Assembly (NCBI GenBank): GCA_003194485.1
Contig: PQXD01000001.1
Coordinates: 235,252-290,236, forward strand
Length of the DNA: 54,985 nt
From: Deltaproteobacteria bacterium
GTDB taxonomy: Bacteria > Desulfobacterota > Dissulfuribacteria > Dissulfuribacterales > UBA3076
Reading direction: 5' to 3'
The notes below the pieces were generated by a model. The model made no database searches, was not told the origin of the DNA, and worked only from the letters and a program-made list of their open reading frames with translations. Positions 42,468 through 50,522 of this stretch are shown piece after piece. The position numbers and the translations under genes are program-made. Within the stretch, counting starts at the first letter, position 1, and each line of letters starts with the position of its first letter.

Positions 42468-43523
42468 TTGAAAACCTTGGTTTGCTATTCAAGAGAGAAT
42501 ATTAAAATAAAGGATACAGATATACCTGTTGTCGGAAGAGATGAAGTTTTAATCAGGACAATATTATGCGGGCTTTGTGGTTCTGATATTGTAAAAATAA
42601 TAAGTCCTGATGTTAAGAAACCAGTTAGGCTTGGTCATGAAGTGGCAGGGGTAGTAGAAAAGATAGGTCCGGAAGTGAATAAAACAGGAAATGTTATAAA
42701 GAAAAATGATATAGTAGTAGTATCTCATCATATTCCATGCTACAGTTGTATTTATTGTGATCATGGAAATTATTCCATGTGTAGACATTTTAAGGAAACA
42801 AATTTAGATCCTCAAGGTTTTTCTGAGTATATAAGGCTTTCAGGAGAGCATATAAGATATAATACTTTTGTAGTTGAGGATAATAAGAATATAAAAAATG
42901 TTATTTTTACAGAACCTACTGCTTGCTGCCTCAGGGCAGTAAACAGAATAGATATAAAAGAGAATGATAATATTATGGTGGTTGGATGTGGAACAATTGG
43001 AATTATATTTATTTCTCTATTTAAGCTATTATATAATACAAAAGTCATAGCAATAGATATTAATTCAAATAAGTTAAAATATGCTAAAAAATTTGGAGCA
43101 GATCTAACCATTAATTCTAAAAGAGAAAATATAAAGGAAAAAATTTCTGAGTTCAGCAGCTCTGGGGCAGATGTAGTAGAACTTACAGTAACAACTCCAC
43201 AAACTATTGGAATCGCTATGGATAGCGTAAGGCCTGGCGGGTATATACAGATTTTTGCTGGTCCTTCGACTCAGCAGGAGATTTCTATTAATTTCGAACA
43301 TTTGTATAAAAAAGAATTAACTATTTTTTCATCGTATTCTGCAACACCTGAAGCCTTAAAAGAAAGCTTTTATTTTTTAAAAGATTACAGTCTGGATTTT
43401 AGTTCTTTAATATCTGAAATACTTCCAATTGAGCAGTTTAAAAAGGGATTGGATCTGGCTCTGTCTCAAAAGGCTTTCAAGATTTTATATTATTTTGATA
43501 AAAGCTTGATTAAATATATTTAA
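42468..43523 (+). CDS. Zinc-dependent medium-chain dehydrogenase (AT-rich, first of pair)
   Basis: 351-aa MDR-family alcohol/polyol dehydrogenase. Catalytic zinc ligands are in GLCGSD and LGHEVAG, structural zinc cysteines in CYSCIYCDHGNYSMC, and the Rossmann glycine motif in VVGCGTIGIIFIS. The substrate is unknown; similarity is to sorbitol/threonine-dehydrogenase types. TTG start at 42468 with AAGG ahead. Base composition and codon use are strikingly AT-rich (AAA, ATA, AAT, TTA) compared with the GC-rich genes around, suggesting recent transfer from a low-GC anaerobe. Confidence 0.9.
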   Translation: MKTLVCYSRENIKIKDTDIPVVGRDEVLIRTILCGLCGSDIVKIISPDVKKPVRLGHEVAGVVEKIGPEVNKTGNVIKKNDIVVVSHHIPCYSCIYCDHGNYSMCRHFKETNLDPQGFSEYIRLSGEHIRYNTFVVEDNKNIKNVIFTEPTACCLRAVNRIDIKENDNIMVVGCGTIGIIFISLFKLLYNTKVIAIDINSNKLKYAKKFGADLTINSKRENIKEKISEFSSSGADVVELTVTTPQTIGIAMDSVRPGGYIQIFAGPSTQQEISINFEHLYKKELTIFSSYSATPEALKESFYFLKDYSLDFSSLISEILPIEQFKKGLDLALSQKAFKILYYFDKSLIKYI

Positions 43524-43549
43524 AAATAAAGAAAATTTAGACTAACAGA

Positions 43550-43712
43550 GTAAATATTCTTATGAACCCGTTATATCCTGCCTTGAACCGGTTACCTTTT
43601 TCCGGGTTTCAAAGCTCACTCATTGCGGACCGGAGAGCCAGTGCAATCCGGCCCGCGATCGAAACCCTGCAAAAGGCAAACCGCTCCTGCGGCAGGGGGC
43701 ACGGATGGCAAC
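43550..43712 (+). repeat. Palindromic repeat family A, copy 3 (interrupted by element B)
   Basis: Begins GTAAATATTCTTATGAACCCG and matches the other A copies to ACGGATGGCAAC, where element B starts. The right terminus is not found after B; B is followed directly by sequence leading to the second dehydrogenase. The frame MNPLYPALNRLPFSG is present. Confidence 0.85.
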
Positions 43713-43914
43713 CGTTCACTGGCAGGGGATATTTCTTTGAACAGTTTAACGGAAGCCCCCGTAGTTTTCTTGGCTTTTGCTGTGGGGGAAACCCCGGCTC
43801 CTGAGCGCAGCGAAGGAGAACGGGGAGGGGGCAAGACTCCCCCATGTCAAAAGCCTTAAGAAAACAAGGGGCTGAAGTGTTAAGTGAAAAGAAATATCCC
43901 CTGCCAGTGAACGT
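43713..43914 (+). repeat. Palindromic repeat family B, copy 1 (about 202 bp)
   Basis: Terminal inverted repeats of about 26 bp are perfect: CGTTCACTGGCAGGGGATAT... at the left and its complement at the right. Subterminal arms GTTTTCTTGGCTTTTGC and GCAAGACTC...AAAAGCCTTAAGAAAAC also pair, making the element a foldback. It replaces the right part of A copy 3. Confidence 0.85.
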
Positions 43915-43937
43915 TTTGCGAATTAAGGATAGCTAAT

Positions 43938-44999
43938 ATGTCTAAAATGAAATGCGCTATTTTTTACGGGCCCATGGATGTAAGAATAGAGAAAGTGGAA
44001 ATACCTGTTCCAACTGATGATGAGATATTAGTAAAAGTAAAAGCAGCTCTTACATGTGGAAGTGATTTAAAAACTTACAGACGCGGTCATCCAACCATGA
44101 TTAAGCCTCCTTCACCATTTGGACATGAATTTTCCGGAGAGGTGGTGAAAATCGGCAGGAATATTAAAAGTAAAATTAAGGTCGGGGATAGAATAGTATG
44201 TGCCAATACTGCTCCCTGTGGTTATTGCTTTTATTGTAGATTGGGTAGGGAATCTATGTGTGAGGATTTGATTTATTTAAATGGAGCATATAGCCAGTAT
44301 ATAACTGTTCAAAAGAGAATTGTAGAGAAGAATACATTTATAATACCCGATGATATTTCTTTTGAGGAAGCTGCCCTGATGGAACCACTTGCATGTGTTG
44401 TTCATGGCATAGAGGAATCCGGAATTATGATGGGGGATAAAGTAGCAATAAATGGGGCAGGTCCTATCGGTCTTATGTTTGTAAAATTAGCATGTCTTAA
44501 GGGTGCTCATGTTATTGTTTCTGATTTAAGCAAAGATAGACTTAAAGCTGCGAAGAAAATGGGTGCCGGAGAGACCATTCAAATAAAAAAAGGTATTAAT
44601 CAGGTGGAAGAAGTTAAATGTAGAACCGAAGGCGGCAGAGGTGTCGATGTAGCTATAGAGGCTACAGGAATTCCTGATGTTTGGGAAAAAACGTTGAAGA
44701 TGGTAAGAAAAGGCGGTACAGCTAATTTGTTTGGGGGTTGCAGTCCGGGGACAACTGTTTCCATTGATACTGCACTTATTCATTATAATGAAATAACTAT
44801 AAAAGGGATTTATCACCATACACCTCTTTATGTAAAGAAAGCTTTTGAACTTATTACAAATCGTACAGTAGATGCAAGGCACTTTATAACCGATACCGTA
44901 CCTTTGGATGAACTTATTCCAACACTTGAGAAGGTGGGAAGGCAGGAAGGAATAAAATACAAAATAGATCTTGATTACACTTCAAAAAATCTGAGTTAG
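43938..44999 (+). CDS. Zinc-dependent medium-chain dehydrogenase (AT-rich, second of pair)
   Basis: 353-aa MDR-family dehydrogenase. Catalytic zinc site in LTCGSDLKTYRRGHP and FGHEFSGEVV, structural zinc in CGYCFYCRLGRESMC, nucleotide fold INGAGPIGLMFVKLACLKGAHVIVSDLSKDRLKAAKKMGA. It resembles L-threonine/sorbitol dehydrogenases, but substrate cannot be set. Like the gene at 42468 it is unusually AT-rich. The pair, separated by repeats A and B, was probably acquired together and then split by repeat insertion. AAGGATAG precedes ATG 43938. Confidence 0.9.
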   Translation: MSKMKCAIFYGPMDVRIEKVEIPVPTDDEILVKVKAALTCGSDLKTYRRGHPTMIKPPSPFGHEFSGEVVKIGRNIKSKIKVGDRIVCANTAPCGYCFYCRLGRESMCEDLIYLNGAYSQYITVQKRIVEKNTFIIPDDISFEEAALMEPLACVVHGIEESGIMMGDKVAINGAGPIGLMFVKLACLKGAHVIVSDLSKDRLKAAKKMGAGETIQIKKGINQVEEVKCRTEGGRGVDVAIEATGIPDVWEKTLKMVRKGGTANLFGGCSPGTTVSIDTALIHYNEITIKGIYHHTPLYVKKAFELITNRTVDARHFITDTVPLDELIPTLEKVGRQEGIKYKIDLDYTSKNLS

Positions 45000-45000
45000 T

Positions 45001-45243
45001 GCGGTTTCCCCCACAGCAAAAGCCGGGAAAACTGCGGGGGCTTCCGTTAAACTGTTCAAAGAAATATCCCCTTCCAGTGAACGGTTGCCGTCCGTGCCCT
45101 GCCGCAGGAGCGGTTTGCCTTTTGCAGGGTTTTGGGTAGCGGGCCGGATTGCACTGCCTCTTTCGGTCTTGCGATGAGCGAGCTTTGAAACCCGGAAAAA
45201 GGTAACCGCTCCAAGGCAGATAACGGGTTCACCGGATATTTAC
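45001..45243 (-). repeat. Partial element B joined to family A copy 4
   Basis: 45001-45083 is one arm of element B (GCGGTTTCCCCCACAGCAAAAGCC...CCAGTGAACG). It joins at GTTGCCG to an A element that runs to GGATATTTAC (45243) with the CGGTGAACC-type terminus. A small insertion near 45140-45170 shifts the open frame seen in other A copies. The B segment begins one base after the dehydrogenase stop codon. The rest up to 45367 shows nothing recognisable. Confidence 0.8.
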
Positions 45244-45367
45244 CCGGAAGGAAGAGATAAACAGACCGAATGGGTTTGGCTGAAGCAAGAAAAAACGAGC
45301 AAACAAGTAGTAAGGTCGCCCCGCAATCTGTATGGATGCAAACATCAAGAAATAGGTATTGTATCTC

Positions 45368-45658
45368 CTAATGCCTCTTTGAAGCCCGCTTTGCCGCCCT
45401 GAGGGGATTGATCTTCCTGCCGGCAGCGTCTTTTAGGACTTCCTTCTTCACATGGGTCGCAAAGTTGCAGATTCCCTTTTGCCATTTCATTGCCGGATGC
45501 GGGTAAACTGAACAAAAATTGCCAGAGTCATAGTTTACGACCCTTGCACATCCCTCACACTGCTCAACTATTTCAAGGCAGGCCCCGCCCAAATACCTGC
45601 AACCATTTTTACTCATGAACTTGCACTGGGTTCCCGGCTTATTTGTAGTACATTCCAT
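45368..45658 (-). CDS. PxxKW family cysteine-rich protein
   Basis: 96-aa protein with nine to ten cysteines, including CTTNKPGTQCKF, CRYLGGACLEIVEQCEGCARV and NFCSVYPHPAMKWQKGICNFATH, the last with the defining P-x-x-K-W motif. The family is restricted mostly to sulfate reducers and relatives and probably binds a metal or Fe-S centre; its role is unknown. Lone gene between repeat clusters, with the same cytosolic profile (no signal peptide) as family members. Confidence 0.9.
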   Translation of the reverse strand: MECTTNKPGTQCKFMSKNGCRYLGGACLEIVEQCEGCARVVNYDSGNFCSVYPHPAMKWQKGICNFATHVKKEVLKDAAGRKINPLRAAKRASKRH

Positions 45659-45774
45659 AACTCACTTCCCCTAATACACCAATATCTTGATTATTCCGCT
45701 ATTCAAAAAAGGCTGTTTACTCCAAATTCAGCAAGTTGGCAAGATACAGAAAGAGGAGAGCCGCGGATGGCAAA

Positions 45775-46232
45775 CGTTAACGGGCAGGGGATATTTCTTT
45801 TCACTTAACACTTCAGCCCCTTGTTTTCTAAGGCTTTTGACATGGGGGATGTCCTGCCCCCTCCGCATTCGCCTTACGCTGCGCTTGCGGCGATGCGGTT
45901 TCCCCCACAGCAAAAGCCAAGAAAACTACGGGAGCTTTCCGTTAAACTGTTCAACCCAAATTATGCACTTCAAACACCGAACAATAAGGAACAAATAGAA
46001 AAATTAGTAAGTTATGGTGTATTGTCCAGTTTGGAATGTTCACCCAAAAGGTGCATTCCACCGGAGTTAAAAATTGTTCGGTATTTGAAGCCACAAGGGG
46101 CAGCCAATTTTACCAAATCTGCTTTGTTGTCAGGCACTTGAAGTACAAAAGTACGTCTGCGTGCCTTCCGCCTCGCATCTTTGGCAAACTTGGCTGTTGC
46201 ATAATTCGGGTTCAAAGAAATATCCCCTGCCC
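45775..46232 (-). repeat. Element B copy interrupted by element C
   Basis: 45775-45954 reads as an inverted B element (CGTTAACGGGCAGGGGATATTTC... to CGTTAAACTGTTCAA). After C (45955-46210) the missing B end continues as TTCAAAGAAATATCCCCTGCC. Removing C and one TTCAA restores the B sequence seen at 45050-45080. This shows that C inserted into an existing B. Confidence 0.85.
45955..46210. mobile_element. MITE-like element C, copy 1 (256 bp, TTCAA target duplication)
   Basis: Ends CCCAAATTATGCA and (complement) CCCGAATTATGCA, 12 of 13 bases identical, flanked directly by TTCAA on both sides. The copy at 51462-51717 has the same length and is almost identical. It carries no transposase frame, so it would need a protein supplied elsewhere. 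Target duplication length could be five or six bases. Confidence 0.88.
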
Positions 46233-46246
46233 GTGGACGGTTTGTG

Positions 46247-46480
46247 CAGTGGACTTAAACTGATCACAGGATGCTTCTTCTGGAAACGATTTGCGTTAGC
46301 CCTGTAGTTTTCTTGGCCTTTGCCGCAAGGGAAACCCCGGCTCCGGAGCGCAGCGAAGGAGAACGGGGAGGGTCCCATACTGCAAAGGCTTCAGAAAACA
46401 AGGGGCGAGAGCATGTTGGAAGAAGAAGCACCCTGTGATCAGTTACCAGTGGACCACGGACGGGTTCACCGAATATTTAC
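46247..46480. repeat. Element D copy 1 with the terminal piece of an A element
   Basis: D (about 46247-46450) has facing ends CAGTGGACTTAAACTGATCACAGG and a complementary right end (CCTGTGATCAGTTACCAGTGG), with a foldback interior. It is followed by GGACCACGGACGGGTTCACCGAATATTTAC, one end of an A element, which finishes at 46480 inside the 3' end of hemB. Confidence 0.8.
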
Positions 46481-47446
46481 GAGAATCCTTGCCATGTCCT
46501 TGGCAAAATAGGTAATTATGACATCGGCCCCTGCACGGCGTATGCTGAGAACAGACTCCTCCATGACACTGGCCTCATCCAGCCATCCTCTGGAAGATGC
46601 GGCCTTTATCATTGAGTACTCACCGCTCACCTGATATGCGGCAATCGGAAGGGTGAACTCCTGCCGCAGCAGATGGATTATATCGAGATACGGCATGGCC
46701 GGCTTCACCATGAGGATATCGGCCCCTTCCTCAAGGTCCAGCATGGCCTCCCGCATGGCCTCCCTGGCATTTGCAGGATCCATCTGGTATGAGCGGCGAT
46801 CTCCGGATTTGGGGGCGCACTCCGCTGCTTCACGGAAGGGCCCGTAGAATGATGAGGCATACTTTACGGCATAGGAAAGAATGGGGATCTGATCAAAGCC
46901 GTGTTCGTCAAGGGTCTCCCTTATCGCCCCCACACGGCCGTCCATCATATCGGAAGGTGCCACAATGTCCGCCCCCGCCCTGGCGTGGGAGAGTGCGACC
47001 TTTGCCAGCAGCTCCAGGGTTGCGTCATTGTCTATCCGGCCGTTTGAGAGTACTCCGCAGTGCCCGTGAGAGGTATACTCGCAAAGGCATACATCTGTCA
47101 CAACAAGGAGATCGGGTACTGAATTTTTTATGGCGGATACGGCCCTTTGCACCACACCGCTTTTTATCCAGGCATGGGAGCCCCTTGGGTCCTTTTTTTC
47201 AGGAAGACCGAATAGAATGACCGCATTGATTCCCAGATCAAAGACCTCTTCGGCCTCTTTTACTACCGCATCCACAGAAAACTGGTAGCATCCGGGCATG
47301 GCTTCTATAGGATTTTTAATGCCTTTGCCATGTACAATGAAAAGGGGATAGACAAGGTGTTTCGGGCTTAGGGCAGTCTCACGGATCAGTGCGCGCAGAG
47401 ATTCCGTGCGGCGCAGTCTCCGGGGACGATATTCAGGGTACATCAT
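46466..47446 (-). CDS. hemB: Delta-aminolevulinic acid dehydratase (porphobilinogen synthase)
   Basis: 326-aa enzyme condensing two aminolevulinates to porphobilinogen in haem, sirohaem and corrinoid synthesis. The catalytic lysines lie in [15 protein letters not shown] and [10 protein letters not shown]. The metal site [16 protein letters not shown] has the three cysteines of the zinc type. The last codons (GTA AAT ATT CGG TGA) and the stop are provided by the terminus of a repeat A element, so the protein ends in a repeat-derived VNIR. The start overlaps the upstream receiver-like gene by four bases. Confidence 0.97.
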   Translation of the reverse strand: MMYPEYRPRRLRRTESLRALIRETALSPKHLVYPLFIVHGKGIKNPIEAMPGCYQFSVDAVVKEAEEVFDLGINAVILFGLPEKKDPRGSHAWIKSGVVQRAVSAIKNSVPDLLVVTDVCLCEYTSHGHCGVLSNGRIDNDATLELLAKVALSHARAGADIVAPSDMMDGRVGAIRETLDEHGFDQIPILSYAVKYASSFYGPFREAAECAPKSGDRRSYQMDPANAREAMREAMLDLEEGADILMVKPAMPYLDIIHLLRQEFTLPIAAYQVSGEYSMIKAASSRGWLDEASVMEESVLSIRRAGADVIITYFAKDMARILVNIR

Positions 47447-47814
47447 GGCAGCCAGTCCTCCAGCTTTCGAAGCAGATCATTTGCAGTAAAAGGCTCCTCG
47501 ATAAAATCGATGCAGCCCGCATCACGGAAGCGTTCGCGCTCCGAAGGGGAGGCCTCTGCACATATGACTGCTACCGGTATGTCCCGGGTCTCAGGAGATT
47601 GCTTGAGAAGCACGCTTATGGACAAGGCATCAAGTATGGGGACATCCTTACGTATAATCACCAGGTCAGGCAACTCGGCCTTTACCAGATCAAGGCCTTC
47701 CTGACCGTTTTCCGCAAGGATCAGCCTGAGCCCGGTTTGGTTTACCAGTTTACGGACCGTATCAATCACTGACTGGTCATAATCTACAAGGAGTATGGTC
47801 TGGCCTTCTTTCAC
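47443..47814 (-). CDS. Degenerate receiver-domain protein (pseudo-receiver)
   Basis: About 123-aa CheY-like fold. The acidic pair remains in ILLVDYDQS, but the phosphoacceptor Asp position in [16 protein letters not shown] is occupied by Arg. The conserved Lys before Pro near the end is Glu ([10 protein letters not shown]), so phosphorylation is not expected. GTG 47814 ([13 protein letters not shown]) gives the normal domain length; an earlier GTG at 47847 would overlap the ClpX-like gene by ten bases. It sits between that gene and hemB in an apparent operon. Confidence 0.8.
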   Translation of the reverse strand: MKEGQTILLVDYDQSVIDTVRKLVNQTGLRLILAENGQEGLDLVKAELPDLVIIRKDVPILDALSISVLLKQSPETRDIPVAVICAEASPSERERFRDAGCIDFIEEPFTANDLLRKLEDWLP

Positions 47815-47837
47815 CTGGCTGCTCTCTGCAAAGAGGA

Positions 47838-49655
47838 TTAATAGCACGTACGAATAAGTCGGTTGATGTACAGCTCCGGATTGTCCACTGCTTCAGCCGA
47901 AATATTGAAGACATTCTGTGCGGTCTTTTCCCTTATGAGAGTGAGACCGTATTCAAGAATATTACACAATCTCTCACACTGGGTATATAGATTGGAAGAA
48001 TCGTCCAGACAACTATACAGCAAGCTGTCCACCGCGTCTTCTTCTAAGTTAATCCTCAGGCCGCAACGTCTAAAGAAAGAGGCCTCATAACTCTTTATCT
48101 GTTCTATCCATATTTGTACCTTCTCACTGGCCTCTTTAAAGTCCAAATCTTCTTTCAGGGAGAGATGGGCTACCAGGTCTAACCTCTTAGGTGTGAGCTT
48201 AAGCTTGGAGTCTTTCCAATTGGGCAACTCCTCTTGCTCAATACGGGAAATCAGGATCTGTTTTTCCTCGGCAAGCATGGCCTGATACCTTCTCAGCCTT
48301 GCCTCGTCATTTAGATTCCCCAAAAGCCTTTGAAGCTCTTCTTCCGGATTATTAACCATACTGCCGGTCACAACCAGGAAAGATATGCTGATTGAGGGCA
48401 GCTTCTTTTCAAAGGGCAGCAGTACCCTTTCCACCACGCTTACAAGGGCCCTTGCCCCTGTATGTTCCTGATAGGCCTGACGGGCAAGGAGCCTCAGGGC
48501 ATCTTCTTCGAATTTGAGGTCTATTCCATAGGCCCTGAAGTCCTGTCTCTTGCTCATGATAACAGGGTTGTTCGGATTACACAGTATTTCAAAGAGATCC
48601 TGCTCCGAGAGTTCTTCCAAAATGGCAATAACAGGGAGTCTCCCAACGAACTCGGACTCAAAGCCGTATTCGACAAGGTCCTGTGGCTTTACGTGCCGCA
48701 GCCATTCTATCTCATCCTGTGTATCGATCTCTGCTCCAAAGCCTATACCCTTCTTTCTGAGCCTGTTTCTTATTATTTCGCTGAGTCCCTCAAAGGCGCC
48801 GCTCACTATGAATAATATACCGCGCGTATTGAGGCTGTGCTTCTCTCTCTTTCCGGTCCTGCGATATCTTTCTATGGCCTCTATCTGGGAAATAGGATCA
48901 TGAGGGGTACGGATATCCACCTCGGTCTCCTCAAGAGGTTTTAATAAGGCCCTCTGGACCCCGGCCCTGGAGACATCCGGACCGATTATGTGGTGAGAAG
49001 ACGCAATCTTGTCAATTTCATCTATATAGACAATCCCGTACTGTGCCCTTTCAAGGTCACCATCCGCTTCCTGGACCAGGTCACGGACCAGATCCTCTAC
49101 GTCTCCCCCCACATAACCTGTCTCACTGAACTTTGTGGCATCGCCCTTTACGAAAGGTATGCCCAGTTTTGCGGCTATCAGCTTGATAAGATATGTCTTT
49201 CCAACCCCGGTAGGACCTATGAGGATTATATTATTTTTTATGTTTCCGATCGAATGGGGATCTTTCCCCTTTTCTTGAAGATATGTGATCCTGTTAAAAT
49301 GAGTACATATCTTTGTTGCCAGGATGGCCTTTGCCATGTCCTGCTTTACTACATATCTGTTCAGGTAGGCCTCGAGCTCCTCCGGCTTGAGATTAAATCT
49401 TATTTTCGGGCCCTTCCCGGAATCAGTCCCCTCTTTCCTGTCGGTGCCGTCAGGCTTTGTCTGCCAGGGAAAGACCATCTGTGACACTACCCGTATTCTG
49501 CCTCCATACTTTTCGGAAAGATAGTCACTTATCTCCTTTTCCAGGTCCTTTTGTGATGGCAGATCCCCGGTCTTGTCAGACCTCTCGCCGGCGATATAAG
49601 GAAGTCCCGTGCCCGGATCATTCAGAGAGCTTTTCTTATTATTTTTCTTTTGCAT
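47838..49655 (-). CDS. ClpX-like AAA+ ATPase with extended C-terminus
   Basis: 605-aa AAA+ protein. After a variable N-terminus without the ClpX zinc domain come Walker A LIGPTGVGKTYL, pore loop SETGYVGGDVED, Walker B IVYIDEIDKIA, VSGAF and the sensor-2 region TGARALVSVVERVL. The IGF loop needed for ClpP docking is present in KKGIGFGAEI. The small domain (GIDLKFEEDALRLLARQAY...) is followed by a coiled segment. A second weakly similar module (GLRINLEEDAVDSLLYS...) then follows, making it about 170 residues longer than ClpX. First gene of an operon with the pseudo-receiver and hemB. Confidence 0.88.
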   Translation of the reverse strand: MQKKNNKKSSLNDPGTGLPYIAGERSDKTGDLPSQKDLEKEISDYLSEKYGGRIRVVSQMVFPWQTKPDGTDRKEGTDSGKGPKIRFNLKPEELEAYLNRYVVKQDMAKAILATKICTHFNRITYLQEKGKDPHSIGNIKNNIILIGPTGVGKTYLIKLIAAKLGIPFVKGDATKFSETGYVGGDVEDLVRDLVQEADGDLERAQYGIVYIDEIDKIASSHHIIGPDVSRAGVQRALLKPLEETEVDIRTPHDPISQIEAIERYRRTGKREKHSLNTRGILFIVSGAFEGLSEIIRNRLRKKGIGFGAEIDTQDEIEWLRHVKPQDLVEYGFESEFVGRLPVIAILEELSEQDLFEILCNPNNPVIMSKRQDFRAYGIDLKFEEDALRLLARQAYQEHTGARALVSVVERVLLPFEKKLPSISISFLVVTGSMVNNPEEELQRLLGNLNDEARLRRYQAMLAEEKQILISRIEQEELPNWKDSKLKLTPKRLDLVAHLSLKEDLDFKEASEKVQIWIEQIKSYEASFFRRCGLRINLEEDAVDSLLYSCLDDSSNLYTQCERLCNILEYGLTLIREKTAQNVFNISAEAVDNPELYINRLIRTCY

Positions 49656-49807
49656 ATCTGTACTTTATACCAGAAACCGGTTATAAGCTCAATCCCGGCC
49701 CGTCAAATCCATATTTTTGCATGTAACCGGCCCATGTGATAGCCTTAAAAAATTATGGGATAAGATTAATATATTTTTAATTTAATACAACATTCATCGC
49801 TTAACAC

Positions 49808-50407
49808 GTAAATATTCTTATGAACCCTTTATATCCTGCCTTGGAGCGGTTGCCTTTTTCCGGGTTTCAAAGCTCACTCATTGCAGACCGAAAGGGGCAG
49901 TGCAATTTGGCCCGCGATCGAAACCCTGCAAAAGGCAAACTGCTCCTGCGGCAGGGGGCACGGATGGCAACCGTTCACGGGAAGGGGATATTTCTTTGAA
50001 CAGTTTAACGGAAGCCCCCGTAGTTTTCCTGGCTTTTGCTGTGGGGGAAACCCCGGCTCCTGAGCGCAGCGAAGGAGAACGGGGAGGGGGCAAGACTCCC
50101 CCATGTCAAAAGCCTTAAGAAAACAAGGGGCTGAAGTGTTAAGTGAAAAGAAATATCCCCTGCCAGTGAACGGTCTGCACAGTGGACTTAAACTGATCAC
50201 AGGGTGCTTCTTCTGGAAACGATTTGCGTCAGCCCTGTAGTTTTGCCTTTGCCGCAAGGGAAACCCCGGCTCCGGAGCGCAGCGAAGGAGAACGGGGAGG
50301 GTCCCATGCTGCAAAGGCCTTAAGAAAACAAGGGGCGGGAGCATGTTGAAAGAAGAAGTACCCTGTGATCAGTTACCAGTGGACCACGGGTTCATAAGAA
50401 TATTTAC
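49808..50407 (+). repeat. Composite: A element containing nested B and D elements
   Basis: The outer ends are GTAAATATTCTTATGAACCC at 49808 and its complement ending at 50407. A sequence runs to 49971, B occupies 49972-50172 (ends CGTTCACGGGAAGGG and CCAGTGAACG), D about 50180-50380, and the last A bases follow. The same A-B join is seen at 43712/43713 and the same D-A join at 46450. No gene is present, and no transposase frame exists. The flanks 49656-49807 and 50408-50522 hold only the promoter regions of neighbouring genes. Confidence 0.85.
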
Positions 50408-50522
50408 CTTAACACCATTTCATAATCCTGTTTAATCAAATAACATAATCATTGCTTTCATGATTGAACAACAACCGGTGACCTTATTTATCAATTTTAA
50501 ACATTAGTAAGGAGAACTAAAA

